6,156 bases of DNA, from positions 1-6,156 of the forward strand of contig JAHHUB010000101.1 of the NCBI GenBank assembly GCA_020024175.1. Direction: 5' to 3'. Position numbers and translations under genes: made by a program. The notes beneath the pieces were generated by a model, which had not been told where the DNA came from, searched no databases, and saw only the letters and a program-made list of their open reading frames with translations. Each line of letters opens with the position of its first letter. Position 1 is the first letter of the stretch. This stretch comes from Oscillospiraceae bacterium (GTDB lineage Bacteria; Bacillota; Clostridia; Oscillospirales; Ruminococcaceae). This document shows positions 6,121-6,156 of this stretch, one piece after another.

Positions 6121-6156
6121 TTATTTTTTGATTTTGTCCATAATAAACTTTTCAAA
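6121..6156 (-). CDS. Possible 3' end of a minus-strand gene cut by the right edge
   Basis: Reading the minus strand from the right edge, one frame encodes FEKFIMDKIKK followed by TAA at 6123-6121. The hairpin terminator begins 42 bases further on. The Lys-rich ending and the terminator position fit the C-terminus of an upstream gene. Eleven codons are too few to prove coding, and another minus frame is also open to the edge. No family can be named. Confidence 0.25.
   Translation of the reverse strand, partial: FEKFIMDKIKK

Noticed and set aside
1..6156. Search for a new defence, mobile or RNA-based system
   Set aside because: Every substantial stretch is covered by recognisable housekeeping or envelope genes; no repeats in arrays, no integrase or transposase, no structured leader long enough for a riboswitch.

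Overview
The window looks like a piece of an AT-rich, low-GC Gram-positive chromosome, most likely an anaerobic Clostridia-type Firmicute. The evidence is strong GGAGG-type ribosome binding sites, a single-span type I signal peptidase, a MutS2 with a C-terminal Smr domain, a TK1-type thymidine kinase and an LCP-like wall protein. It is a dense housekeeping region with no mobile element, CRISPR array, tRNA or rRNA that I can see. No stretch over 300 bases lacks a gene; the largest gene-poor stretch is about 175 bases near the right end.

Layout, left to right. (1) Minus-strand pair lepB-hemW (1548 down to the left edge): signal peptidase I, whose stop codon shares a base with the start of the heme chaperone-type radical SAM protein HemW. 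HemW runs off the left edge. (2) A 91-base divergent intergenic region with AT-rich promoter-like sequence. (3) One plus-strand gene (1640-2485) for a membrane-anchored protein that resembles a LytR-CpsA-Psr (LCP) domain but has lost the catalytic Arg/Asp residues. Its 3' end overlaps the next gene tail to tail by 14 bases. (4) Minus-strand unit rimI-mutS2-tdk (5946 down to 2472), with gaps of only 26 and 17 bases: ribosomal protein S18 N-acetyltransferase, MutS2 and thymidine kinase. (5) Upstream of rimI, a promoter-like TATAAT, then a long near-perfect hairpin with U-rich flanks on both strands (terminator), then what may be the last 11 codons of another minus-strand gene at the right edge.

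The genes do not form one pathway. lepB and the LCP-like gene both concern the cell envelope and share a divergent control region. rimI and mutS2 both touch the ribosome, since MutS2 in Bacillus subtilis acts on collided ribosomes as well as having a MutS-type ATPase. tdk is nucleotide salvage.

I did not find an obviously new system. The two most notable points are the LCP-like protein that appears to be a pseudoenzyme, and a Gly-to-Glu replacement in the otherwise canonical P-loop of the thymidine kinase.
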